The notes beneath the pieces were generated by a model. That model was given only the letters and a program-made list of their open reading frames with translations. It had not been told where the DNA came from and made no database searches. A DNA stretch of 64,000 nt from an uncultured Erythrobacter sp. (GTDB taxonomy: Bacteria; Pseudomonadota; Alphaproteobacteria; Sphingomonadales; Sphingomonadaceae): positions 2,143,501 through 2,207,500 of the forward strand of contig NZ_CANMPJ010000001.1 of the NCBI RefSeq assembly GCF_947499705.1, in the 5' to 3' direction. Shown piece after piece: positions 46,007 to 54,953 of this stretch; positions within the stretch are counted from its first letter, which is position 1, and the number at the start of each line of letters is the position of its first letter. A program made the translations under genes and the position numbers.

Positions 46007-47857
46007 TCAAAACGCAAATCCGGCAGACACGCGCAGCACGCGGCCCGGTGCGGGAAAACCAACAGCGTCCTGCCAGTCCTCATCCAGCGCATTGCACAGT
46101 GCCAGCGACAGGCTGAGCGCCTTGGTCGCCTGCCATTCGGCAAACAGGTCCACAGCGACATGCCCCCCCAGTTCGATCACGCCGGTAGGTATGCTGGTCT
46201 CAAGGAAATCGGAATTGAACGTCGCGGCCGCGCCAAGCCTTAACGTTTCGGCAGGACGCCAGGCAATGCGTGCGTGGCCGTACCAATCGGGCCGACTACG
46301 CAAAGGCACAACACTGTCGAAATCGAGCACTGTCAGCGAGCCATTCCATTCGACACTCGGGCCGAGTGTGCCTTCGCCCGACAATGAGAAACCGCTGATC
46401 TGGGTCTCCGAACGGTTGACTGTGGTGAACAGAACAGGGTCGAAATCGATCAGATCGGTGTAGTTGTTCGCGAAGACGCTCGCTCGCAACCGCGCGGTTC
46501 CGCTCTCCCATTTGAGCCCGCCCTCCCATGAAACGCTGCGCTCGGGAAGCAAGTCTGGATTAGCCGTCAGCGGAAACGCCAGTGCAAACAGGCTGGGCAG
46601 GCGAAAGCCTTCGGCATAGCCGGCAAAGGCAGTCAGGCCGTCCGCGATCACATATTCGATCGAACCCTGCACGCTTGCTTCGCTGCGCTCTTCGAACCAG
46701 TCCTGTCTTCCGGCGAGCGACAGCGTCAGACCGGCCAGCGGTCGCCACTCCGCTTCGGCAAATAGCGACGTCTGATCGCGATCGATTGCGAATTGGGTCG
46801 GGAGCAGCAAGCCAATATCGATGGTGCCGGTGCTGCTGGCATCCTCGCGCTGGTATCCGGCGCCTGCGACCAGATCGAAACGGTCAGTTAGGCGAAACCG
46901 GAGATCGCCAGTCAGCTCAAGCCTCGAAAAATCCGTGTCGCTGGTGAGCGCGGGTACAGGATCGAAAACGCCGGGAAAGATCGCAGGCGTATCGGCCGCG
47001 ACATTGTCGTCGTAATATCCAGCGCGGAAAGCGGGCCGGATTGCCGCGCTTTCCGGGCCGAGGATCGATAGCCCCAGCGTCAGAAAACTTGTGTCGCGCA
47101 TCTCCAGGTTGCGATTGGCAGCAAGTTCTGGACCGCCGCTACTTTCTGGGAATCCGTTCCGCTCGGTCTCCCCGTAGATGCCGAATGCCGATAGATCCCA
47201 CTGGCCCAGTCCCTGTTCGAAGCGAGCCATCACCTGATCGCGCTCAAGCGTTGATGCTTCGGTCAGATCGCCTGTGTCCACCCGCCCGCCCGACACGAGC
47301 AAACTGCCATTGCCCCATCCCAGACCAAGCCGGGCAGACAAGGCGTAGCCGTCCTCACTGTCCGCCGTGATCGAACCGCCACCGGAAACGCGGCTCAGGT
47401 CCGTGCCGCGCAGTCTGAGCGAGACCACACCCGAAAGCGCATCGCTGCCATGCACCGCGCTTCGACTGGTCGGAATGATGGCGATGCTCTCGATGAGCGC
47501 CGGATCGAGCTGTGCGAAGTCGAACCCGCCGCCCTGGCTGCTCGACGGGTTGGAGACACGAACGCCATCGATCAGGATCTGCGCGAAGTTTGGTTCAGCG
47601 CCCCGGATCGACACGAAGCTCGTTCCGCCTGCCCCTCCCGTCGACACGGCACGCACATCGGGCAAGGTTTCCAGCACCTCGAGAACATTGATCGGTAAAG
47701 CGGTTGGAAGTGGATCGGGGCTTTCGATCGAAGCAACCAGCGCACCTATTCGTGATCCTTCTACGACAATCCTTTCGTCATCTTGTGCCGTATCCGCCTG
47801 TTCATCCCCCGCCGAAATTGAGGCTAGCGCAGCGAGCAGGAAGGATTTAGTAATCAT
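46007..47857 (-). CDS. Small TonB-dependent receptor (BtuB-like size)
   Basis: 616 residues. A short signal peptide (about 1-17) is followed by a TonB-box-like ERIVVEGSRI and plug segments (TSFVSIRGAEPNFAQILIDGV, SAVHGSDALSGVVSLRLRG). The barrel ends in GFAF. GGAGGTG is placed well before the ATG. It is convergent with the ABM gene (27-nt gap) and divergent from the VTT gene only 27 nt away. It could import a metal chelate or small ligand; no cobalamin riboswitch is visible upstream. Confidence 0.87.
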   Translation of the reverse strand: MITKSFLLAALASISAGDEQADTAQDDERIVVEGSRIGALVASIESPDPLPTALPINVLEVLETLPDVRAVSTGGAGGTSFVSIRGAEPNFAQILIDGVRVSNPSSSQGGGFDFAQLDPALIESIAIIPTSRSAVHGSDALSGVVSLRLRGTDLSRVSGGGSITADSEDGYALSARLGLGWGNGSLLVSGGRVDTGDLTEASTLERDQVMARFEQGLGQWDLSAFGIYGETERNGFPESSGGPELAANRNLEMRDTSFLTLGLSILGPESAAIRPAFRAGYYDDNVAADTPAIFPGVFDPVPALTSDTDFSRLELTGDLRFRLTDRFDLVAGAGYQREDASSTGTIDIGLLLPTQFAIDRDQTSLFAEAEWRPLAGLTLSLAGRQDWFEERSEASVQGSIEYVIADGLTAFAGYAEGFRLPSLFALAFPLTANPDLLPERSVSWEGGLKWESGTARLRASVFANNYTDLIDFDPVLFTTVNRSETQISGFSLSGEGTLGPSVEWNGSLTVLDFDSVVPLRSRPDWYGHARIAWRPAETLRLGAAATFNSDFLETSIPTGVIELGGHVAVDLFAEWQATKALSLSLALCNALDEDWQDAVGFPAPGRVLRVSAGFAF

Positions 47858-47884
47858 CGCACCTCCAAGCAGCCGGATATTGTA

Positions 47885-48544
47885 ATGTCACGGTCGAGAC
47901 AAAGTCAGACACTGAAATATTCCGGATACGCCGCACTCTATTTATCTCTATTCATTATCCCCTTCATTCTCTTTGGCAAACAGATTGAGGAATTTGCTCA
48001 AGTGTTTTTGACGGGCAATGGTGGAGATCACGTGGTTACGTTTGTTGCGGCCCTATTGCTTGCCGGCGATCCCGTTTTGCCAACGCCATCGAGTGTCATC
48101 GCCACGCTGCTTGCGACGCGCATCGGGTTTCTCCCCGCCGCGCTAGTCAATGGTCTCAGCCTCTCTGCGGCATGCGTCATTGGCTATGTAATCGGGCGCA
48201 GCGGTGGCGAAGCATTCGCGAAAATGGGCCGCACATTGCCCGCCGGTTTTGTCGAGTGGGTGCGGCGCCATGGCTTGATCGCGACACTGCTGTGCCGCCC
48301 GGTTCCGGTGCTGGCGGAAGCATCTCTGATCCTCGCGGGCGCGGCACAGCACGAACCGCGCAGATTGCTCGCATGGTGCTGCATGACACAGATGATCCTG
48401 GGCGCCGCCTATGCTTTTGCCGGTTCCGGTTGGGGCGAAGGCCAATGGAACGGCACCGCGATCCTGATAGGCAGCGTCGGCATACCTGTCGCAGCTGCTT
48501 TCATCGTCTTTTGCTCGATGCGGCGGCGTACTCCCCAGCCCTGA
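47885..48544 (+). CDS. VTT-domain (DedA/TVP38-like) membrane protein
   Basis: 219 residues with about five membrane helices. The VTT core is seen in LLLAGDPVLPTPSSVIATLLATRIG, GYVIGRSGGEAFAKMG and FVEWVRRHGLIATLLCRPVPVLAEA. DedA/VTT proteins are linked to lipid scrambling and membrane homeostasis; the substrate here is unknown. It starts 27 nt from a divergent receptor gene and has only a weak ribosome site. Confidence 0.8.
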   Translation: MSRSRQSQTLKYSGYAALYLSLFIIPFILFGKQIEEFAQVFLTGNGGDHVVTFVAALLLAGDPVLPTPSSVIATLLATRIGFLPAALVNGLSLSAACVIGYVIGRSGGEAFAKMGRTLPAGFVEWVRRHGLIATLLCRPVPVLAEASLILAGAAQHEPRRLLAWCCMTQMILGAAYAFAGSGWGEGQWNGTAILIGSVGIPVAAAFIVFCSMRRRTPQP

Positions 48545-48549
48545 CGAAA

Positions 48550-48581
48550 AATGCCCGACCAGTTCACACTGGCCGGGCATT
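48550..48581 (-). terminator. Intrinsic terminator of the large TonB receptor gene
   Basis: AATGCCCG-A-CCAG pairs with CTGG-C-CGGGCATT around a 6-nt loop. On the minus strand the stem is followed by a T-run (GGGCATTTTTCG). It lies between the convergent VTT gene stop (48544) and the receptor stop (48620), and may serve both directions. Confidence 0.75.
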
Positions 48582-48619
48582 CAAGGAGAGAGAAGCGGTT
48601 TGGGGTGCTTCCCCGGGAG

Positions 48620-51600
48620 TTAGAAGTTCGCTCGTAAGATGAACGTATAGCGCCGATCATTGCGGAAGAAGTTACGCGGTGCGCGCAAGCCCTGATCGTT
48701 GATCGTCTGTTCTGTAATCGTGATCTCATCAAGCAGGTTCACGCCTTGCACGCCGACCTTCAGATTTTCGGTTACGTCGACGAACAATGACGCATCAAGC
48801 TGCCCGCTCGCTCGCTGATAAATCGAGGCGAATGGGAAAATCACGTCACGCGGAGTGAGCTGGAACGCGCTGCGCCAGTTATACGCCACGCGGGCCTGAA
48901 CGATGCCTTTTTCATAAAGGCCGATCAGGTTCACGTTATGCCTTGAGATGCGCGGGAACACGTCCGCATCAATGTCGAACCGCGCGGTCGGTGGATCATC
49001 GCTCGCAAGCGCAGGGTCCAACGTGTTCGCCACACCCTCTGAATCGATGAACGTGTAGGTTGCTTGCATGCCAAGCCCGCTCAACGCGCCCGGCAGGAAG
49101 TCGTAGAATTGCTGATAGGCAACCTCGAAACCCTTCACCGAAGCGTTTTCATCGACATTGACTTCGGTGTTGCGAAGCAGCGTGAGGTCATCGAACTGGG
49201 CGCCGATTTCGACCGGAGCGAACGCGATGAAGTCATCGATTTCCTTGTAGAAGCCGGTAACCGTGATCGAGCTGCTGCGCCCAAAGTACCATTCCCACGA
49301 CAGATCGAAATTGGTCGATATCTGCGGCAAGAGTGAAGCATTGCCGGTCGCGTTGGAACTGAAACCACCAAACGAGTTCGGCTGGCCAATACCCGTTGAA
49401 GTGTCGGGTAGGACTTGTACTTGCACCCGTTCGTTGAGCTGCGTCACACCGGGGCGTGTCATCGTACGCGAGGCAGCAAATCGCAACAGGTGACCGCCAT
49501 CAAACTCAAGCTTGAGGTTCAAGCTGGGCAGGAACTCGTCATAGTCGACATCCACCCTTTGCTGAATGATCTGGCCATCACCAAATTGAGCCAGCAATTG
49601 CGCGCGATTGGCGCAGGCTGCCGGTTCCGAGAACGTCGGATCGGCGCGACCGGGGAATGCCGGATCGCATGCGTTGGTGGTAGGATCGCCCGGCGCCGAG
49701 GTATCAACCAGCGCAGGGAAGAGCGTAGCAAAACTGCGAACCGATGTTGTCGTATCGACGGAACGGTCGGTGCGGACATAGCGCAGGCCGACATTACCAG
49801 TCAGTTCGCCGCCAAGGAAATTGTCTGCACCAAAATCCGCGCGGACATAGGCTGCAATTGTCTCTCTTGTCACAGAGCCGATTTCACTTGGGAGGAAGGG
49901 GGTGCCCTCAATCACACCGTCGCGACCCGTTAGCGGCGTCCAGCCGCTTGGGCTGCCGCCGATCACGTTCAGAACGTTATTGAACGTCTCCTGCCAGCCG
50001 TCGAAGTCTTCTGCGCCCGGTCCTGCATAGGATGGAACCAGTCCCTGGAAACCAGCACCGACACCGCGCTGATAATCCGGGAATGCGTAGCGACCAAATA
50101 GAGGAGCAACGACCGCCTCGACAGCCGGATTGGGGTTGTCGAACGGACGGACCAGCGGGTCGCCTCCGCCATTTACGTCACGGCCCGTCCAAACTTCTGA
50201 GATGTTGCCCCAGTTGAAGTCGGATTCGCGAATCAGGATTTCCTGATCGGAATAGCGCGCACCAGCACGGAGAGACTTGAGCCAGCCATCACCAGAGAAA
50301 TCGTATTCGACATCGCCGCGGAAAGCGAGAGACTCGGCATCATTCTGGGTGGTGTGATCCATCGCAGATCGGATAAACGAATTGCTGGGTTCGAAACCGA
50401 CGAACGGAACTCTGCCAACGCTGGAGTCGATGGTCACCGGGCTGAAGAAGCTGGTGTGTACCGTGAGATCGAAAACGTCCGACGTGGAATCGATATACTG
50501 CGCGTCGAAGTTGAACCGCAGATTGTCCGTGGCCGAAAACTTGAGATTGAACCCGTAATCGTTGGTGATGTCCTCTTCCAGACGCTCACGATAGAGGTTG
50601 ATCTGCTGTCCGCCATTGGGCGCGAGGTAGCCACCGACATTCGGCCCGCGCCATTGCGAGTTGTCGGTGATCGTACCGGCAGTGAACACTCCGTCATCGT
50701 CGAAAACGAAATCCGAACGATCGAGACCCGGACGGGAGCGCGCTGCGCCATCCGCAGCGGTTTCGATGACGTTCTCACCCCAAAGCAGGGTCGAGTCTGA
50801 CCGAAGGAACTGTGCTGTGGCCAGCCAGCGGCCATCGGCGCTTTCATATTGCGCCGCTGCCGCGATCGAAAGGCGTTCGCGATCGAATTCCTGCGTGCGG
50901 ATGCTGCCGCCTGACGGAATGAAAAGCGGGTTGCCATTGGCATCGGTGATGAAGTTGGAATCGTCCGAAGGATCGTTCAGCAGTGGGCCGGGATCGTTGT
51001 CCCGGAAATCCGCAATACCGGTGCCGTCACCACGCGACTTCAGTCGGTTGTAGGAGATGTTGCCGAGCAGACCGAAGGTGCCACCGCCTACATCCCAAGT
51101 GTTCGAATAGAGGAACGAGCCACCAGGCGTTACCTCATCTGCAAAGTCGGTCAGCTGAGCTTCGACGCTCGCTGCGATCACCTGCCCGCCCTGATCGAAT
51201 GGCAGACGCGTGCGGAGATCGATGGTGCCGGCTGCGCCGCCTTCAATCAGGTCAGCCGAGGAGTTCTTGAAAACGACCACGCTGCCGAGCAGTTCGGGCG
51301 AAACATCTTCGAAGCCCAGTACGCCGCCGGAATTGGCTGCGAACACATCGCGTCCGTTCAATTCCGAACGCACGAACGGCAGGCCGCGGATAACAACCCC
51401 GCTACCTTCAACAGCGAAGTGATCGGGATCGTTAGGACCGGCGAAGCGAAGGACGCTGACGCCCGGAACGCGTTGCAGGGCCTCGGACACAGAACGATCC
51501 GGCAAAGCGCCAATGTCCGATGCGGTGATCACATCGACGAATGTGTCGGCGTTGCGCTTTACATTCTGCGCGCTTTCCAGCGACGCCCGAATGCCGGTGA

Positions 51601-51769
51601 CAATGATCAGTTCGCCTTCTTCGACCGGCTCGGCCGTTTCCGGCTCATCAGCATCCGGTTGATCCTGCGCGACGGCGGGTGCCGCAGCCAACAGTCCAAG
51701 TGTGGAAACGCCCGAAAGCAAGGACTTCGATACAACGCCGCCAGCGGCGCAAGCGCGAGACAGTTTCAC
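48620..51769 (-). CDS. Large TonB-dependent receptor of the Caulobacter/Xanthomonas type
   Basis: 1049 residues from a GTG start at 51769, chosen because GGGAGGGG lies 8 nt upstream; an ATG 39 nt further up lacks such a site. A signal peptide ends AAPAVAQ near residue 35. The plug has LIIVTGIRASLESAQNVKR, DIGALPDRSVSEALQRVPGV and VIRGLPFVRSELNGRDVF, characteristic of the TIGR01782-type receptors that take up sugars and glycosides. The barrel ends in Arg-Ala-Asn-Phe. A 137-nt gap with an operator separates it from the halogenase operon upstream on the same strand. It likely imports the glycoside handled by the adjacent sugar operon. Confidence 0.92.
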   Translation of the reverse strand: MKLSRACAAGGVVSKSLLSGVSTLGLLAAAPAVAQDQPDADEPETAEPVEEGELIIVTGIRASLESAQNVKRNADTFVDVITASDIGALPDRSVSEALQRVPGVSVLRFAGPNDPDHFAVEGSGVVIRGLPFVRSELNGRDVFAANSGGVLGFEDVSPELLGSVVVFKNSSADLIEGGAAGTIDLRTRLPFDQGGQVIAASVEAQLTDFADEVTPGGSFLYSNTWDVGGGTFGLLGNISYNRLKSRGDGTGIADFRDNDPGPLLNDPSDDSNFITDANGNPLFIPSGGSIRTQEFDRERLSIAAAAQYESADGRWLATAQFLRSDSTLLWGENVIETAADGAARSRPGLDRSDFVFDDDGVFTAGTITDNSQWRGPNVGGYLAPNGGQQINLYRERLEEDITNDYGFNLKFSATDNLRFNFDAQYIDSTSDVFDLTVHTSFFSPVTIDSSVGRVPFVGFEPSNSFIRSAMDHTTQNDAESLAFRGDVEYDFSGDGWLKSLRAGARYSDQEILIRESDFNWGNISEVWTGRDVNGGGDPLVRPFDNPNPAVEAVVAPLFGRYAFPDYQRGVGAGFQGLVPSYAGPGAEDFDGWQETFNNVLNVIGGSPSGWTPLTGRDGVIEGTPFLPSEIGSVTRETIAAYVRADFGADNFLGGELTGNVGLRYVRTDRSVDTTTSVRSFATLFPALVDTSAPGDPTTNACDPAFPGRADPTFSEPAACANRAQLLAQFGDGQIIQQRVDVDYDEFLPSLNLKLEFDGGHLLRFAASRTMTRPGVTQLNERVQVQVLPDTSTGIGQPNSFGGFSSNATGNASLLPQISTNFDLSWEWYFGRSSSITVTGFYKEIDDFIAFAPVEIGAQFDDLTLLRNTEVNVDENASVKGFEVAYQQFYDFLPGALSGLGMQATYTFIDSEGVANTLDPALASDDPPTARFDIDADVFPRISRHNVNLIGLYEKGIVQARVAYNWRSAFQLTPRDVIFPFASIYQRASGQLDASLFVDVTENLKVGVQGVNLLDEITITEQTINDQGLRAPRNFFRNDRRYTFILRANF

Positions 51770-51841
51770 CAGTTTTTCCCCTCCCAAGGTGCCCCGTTCA
51801 GGGGTCACACAAGTCTATCTAGGGTGATTTGACCTCAATTG

Positions 51842-51868
51842 GACAACGTTGTCAACTCAGATTGTCAA
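51842..51868 (-). promoter_or_regulatory. LacI-type palindromic operator upstream of the large TonB receptor gene
   Basis: A perfect 12-bp palindrome GACAACGTTGTC (51842-51853) reads TTGACAACGTTGTC on the minus strand. A second element TTGACAATC (complement of 51860-51868) lies just upstream. They sit 73-99 nt before the receptor GTG. The central CG palindrome is typical of LacI-family operators. Related elements lie in the halogenase/sugar promoter at 57645-57661. TTGACA could also serve as a -35 box. Confidence 0.6.
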
Positions 51869-51906
51869 TCGCTGTGGATTTGAGGCCAATCCGCATCACC
51901 CAATAT

Positions 51907-53424
51907 TTAAATCACTATTTTTGCTGCACAATTTTTCTCGATAAACTCACGGTGTGTGGGCATATCACTGGCCGCGTTATCAATTGTCGATCCAATCTGC
52001 CGAATTGCCGAGTCGATTTTGGCCATTGGCACCTTCGCGATCAGCGGGTTTGTCGCGACCGGTTCAACGCCCTGTCCGTACATCACTGCAAGCCAGCTAG
52101 CGGTGCCGAAGATATCGTTGGGTTCTTCGAAAATGCGCCCCCCTTCGCGGAATTGCTCGATACGGCGGGTCAACTCATCAGGTCGTTCAATCGTCTGGCA
52201 ATGCCGCCAAAACGGCGTGTCGTCGCGCTTGGTCGCGGTGTAGTGGAGCACCAGGAAATCGCGCACCCGCACATATTCCTTGAGCGTGCGGGCATTGAAC
52301 GCCTCGATGTCCGAGGGGTTAAAACGCTTGTCCGGGAAGTGCGTCAGCAAGCGCGCGAGGCTGGTCTGAACCAGATGGATACTGGTCGACTCAAGCGGCT
52401 CCATAAAACCGGCAGCCAGTCCAAGCGCCAGGACATTGCCATTCCAGAATTGCTTGCGGTGGCCGGTCACAAAGCGGAGGCGATTAGCGTCCGCCAATGG
52501 AGCTCCGTCAAGATTGTCGCGCAACACTTGCTCTGCGGTTTCGTCGTCCATGAACTCGCTGCAATAGACGTGACCGTTGCCCGTTCGGTGCTGCAACGGG
52601 ATCCGCCATTGCCAGCCCGCATCTCGCGCCGTCGCCCGGGTATAAGGGACCGGATACTCGGCCTTCTCACAGGGGATCGCGATGGCTCGGTCACATGGCA
52701 GCCATTTGCGCCAGTCTTCGTAGCCGGTCTCCAAGGTTTGCTCGATCAGGAGCCCGCGAAAGCCCGAGCAATCGATGAAGAAGTCGCCGCCGACCTGCTC
52801 GCCGTTTTCCAAGGTGACGCTGGTCACATGACCTGTCTCGCCATCCTGCGCGACGCTCTCGATCCGACCCTCGACCCGCTCAACGTCCTTGCCCTCGGCA
52901 AAGCGGCGCAGGAAAGCAGCGTAGAGCGAGGCGTCGAACTGGAACGCGTAGTTGATCCCGGCATAGGCCGATTGCGGGCGGTCGCTCAGCGGGCGCATGA
53001 ACTTTTCGCGTCGGCATGCCTCGACCATCAGGGAGTAGGCAAACAGATCGTCCTTTTCGCCCGCCAGATTGCGATGGAGCCAGTATTGGTAGAACGGGAT
53101 CGCATCGAAATCTCGCCCGAAATCACCGAACGGGTGAATGTAGCTGTGGCCCTTTTCAAACCAGTCAACGAATTCGATGCCGAGCTTGAAGGTCGCATTG
53201 GTCTCGCGGACGAATTCGTCCTCATCGATCCCGAGCATGGTGTTGAAGGCGATGATGGGCGGGATGGTGGCCTCGCCCACGCCCACCGTGCCGATGGCTT
53301 CGGACTCGATCAATGTGACTTTTGTCGGCGAGCCTTCTAGCATGTGACCAAGCGCCGCAGCGGCCATCCATCCGGCGGTCCCTCCGCCGACGATGACAAC
53401 GCGGTCGAGCAGATGCGGGTTCAT
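51907..53424 (-). CDS. Flavin-dependent tryptophan-halogenase-type protein (PrnA family), copy 1
   Basis: 505 residues. FAD loop GGGTAGW at 13-19. Lys80 in ATFKLGIEF matches the catalytic Lys79 of PrnA. The WxWxIP motif is WQWRIP near residue 270. The late EPLESTSI holds the Glu that pairs with the Lys in known halogenases (Glu346 in PrnA). All canonical elements are therefore present. The enzyme would use FADH2, O2 and halide to form a Lys-bound haloamine; no flavin reductase is in the window. The start overlaps the stop of the gene before it by 4 nt. It is the last of four genes; the true substrate is not known. Confidence 0.85.
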   Translation of the reverse strand: MNPHLLDRVVIVGGGTAGWMAAAALGHMLEGSPTKVTLIESEAIGTVGVGEATIPPIIAFNTMLGIDEDEFVRETNATFKLGIEFVDWFEKGHSYIHPFGDFGRDFDAIPFYQYWLHRNLAGEKDDLFAYSLMVEACRREKFMRPLSDRPQSAYAGINYAFQFDASLYAAFLRRFAEGKDVERVEGRIESVAQDGETGHVTSVTLENGEQVGGDFFIDCSGFRGLLIEQTLETGYEDWRKWLPCDRAIAIPCEKAEYPVPYTRATARDAGWQWRIPLQHRTGNGHVYCSEFMDDETAEQVLRDNLDGAPLADANRLRFVTGHRKQFWNGNVLALGLAAGFMEPLESTSIHLVQTSLARLLTHFPDKRFNPSDIEAFNARTLKEYVRVRDFLVLHYTATKRDDTPFWRHCQTIERPDELTRRIEQFREGGRIFEEPNDIFGTASWLAVMYGQGVEPVATNPLIAKVPMAKIDSAIRQIGSTIDNAASDMPTHREFIEKNCAAKIVI

Positions 53425-54953
53425 GAAGCGCTCGCCCGGATCGCGACCGGCTCGGCCCTGCAGAAGCGGTCGATATAGGCCTGATGCGTAGGCATTGCCG
53501 CGACAGTCTTGGCGTAGACGCCGCGCATATTGGCAAGGCTCTGCGTGAGATTGTCGTCGCCAATTGCATCGGCGATTGGACTATGGCCTTCCGGTCCCCA
53601 CCCCTGCCCTTCGGCCACTGCCAGCCAACTGGTGAGATCGAACAATTCCGCGTCGTATTTGAAAAACCGCCCGCGCGACCGCAGCAGGTCCATTTTCTGT
53701 GTGAGACTGTCTGGAATGCTCATCTCGCGCACATAGTCCCAGAACGGTGCGTCATTGCGGTTGGTCGCCTTGTAATGGAGGATCAGGAAGTCGCGCACAT
53801 GCGTAAAATCATCGGTCATCAAGCGGTTATATTCGCCGCGCTCAAACGGAGCGTCGATGGCTCCGGGGAACAGCGAAACCAGCTTGGCAATGCCCATGTG
53901 AATCAGATGAATGCTCGTCGATTCCAGGGGCTCCAGAAAGCCTGAGGACAAGCCGATCGCCACGCAATTTCCGGACCAGAAGCTCGCGCGGTGTCCCGTC
54001 TGGAAACGCAGGTGATTGGGTGAGCTGACAGGCGCGCCATCGAGGTTCGCGAGCAAAGTCTCTTCGGCTTCTTCAGCCGACATATGCGCGTCGCAATAGA
54101 CGTGACCATTGCCGGTGCGATGCTGCAAAGGGATGCGCCATTGCCAACCAGCCTTGCGCGCAGTCGAGCGGGTGTAGGGGACCGGATCACCCTGCTTCTC
54201 ACAGGCGACCGCCACCGCACGATTGCACGGAAGCCAATGGCTCCAGTCGCGATATTCGGAACCCATTGCCTGCCCAATCAGCAGGCCACGAAACCCGGTG
54301 CAGTCGATGAAGAGATCGCCTTCGACTTGCCGGTCATGATCCAGTTTCAGAGCCGTGATCAGACCAGTTTCTGTATCCTGTTCAACTTGCTCGATTCTGC
54401 CTTCAATGCGGGTCGCCCCCTTTGCCTCGGCAAACTTGCGCAGAAAGGCCGCATAGAGCGATGCGTCGAAGTGGTAGGCGTAGCCCAGTTGTCCGATAAC
54501 CTGCCCGTGATCAGGCTCGGGCTTCAGGAATTTCGCCGAATAGGCAGCCAGCGTGTTCAGCGAATAGTCGGCCAAACCGCTTTGATCGCCCTGCTCGCGC
54601 AGCCTCATCCAGTATTGGTGGAAGTCCAATCCTTCCAGATCGAAGCCATAGCGCCCGAACGGGTGGAAGTAGCTTTCGCCCAGCCCGCCCCAATCGTTGA
54701 ACTCGATCCCAAGCTTGAAGGTCGCCTGCGTCTCGCGGACGAACTGATGCTCGTCGATCCCCAGCTGCGTGTTGAACTTAGCGATGGGCGGAATGGTCGC
54801 TTCGCCGACGCCGACTGTCCCGATAGCTTCGGATTCAATCAGCGTGATCGTGATGCCAGCCGGGCCGAGCAGTTTGGAGAGTGCCGCCGCCGTCATCCAT
54901 CCAGCAGTTCCGCCGCCTGCGATGACCACGCGCTTTACAGGATTGCTTTTCAT
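53421..54953 (-). CDS. Flavin-dependent tryptophan-halogenase-type protein (PrnA family), copy 2
   Basis: 510 residues. GGGTAGW at 13-19, Lys80 in ATFKLGIEFNDW, WQWRIPLQHRTGNGHVY and EPLESTSIHLIHMG are all present, so the catalytic set looks intact. It is close in sequence to copy 1, which points to tandem duplication. Both ends overlap neighbouring genes by 4 nt. Compared with PrnA-type enzymes that stand in antibiotic clusters, this copy sits between a TonB receptor and a sugar operon, as seen for halogenases of Caulobacter relatives. Confidence 0.85.
   Translation of the reverse strand: MKSNPVKRVVIAGGGTAGWMTAAALSKLLGPAGITITLIESEAIGTVGVGEATIPPIAKFNTQLGIDEHQFVRETQATFKLGIEFNDWGGLGESYFHPFGRYGFDLEGLDFHQYWMRLREQGDQSGLADYSLNTLAAYSAKFLKPEPDHGQVIGQLGYAYHFDASLYAAFLRKFAEAKGATRIEGRIEQVEQDTETGLITALKLDHDRQVEGDLFIDCTGFRGLLIGQAMGSEYRDWSHWLPCNRAVAVACEKQGDPVPYTRSTARKAGWQWRIPLQHRTGNGHVYCDAHMSAEEAEETLLANLDGAPVSSPNHLRFQTGHRASFWSGNCVAIGLSSGFLEPLESTSIHLIHMGIAKLVSLFPGAIDAPFERGEYNRLMTDDFTHVRDFLILHYKATNRNDAPFWDYVREMSIPDSLTQKMDLLRSRGRFFKYDAELFDLTSWLAVAEGQGWGPEGHSPIADAIGDDNLTQSLANMRGVYAKTVAAMPTHQAYIDRFCRAEPVAIRASAS

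Noticed and set aside
51829..53340. Long open frame on the plus strand (503 codons)
   Set aside because: It is antisense to halogenase copy 1, whose motifs are complete. It also starts inside the receptor promoter without a ribosome site.
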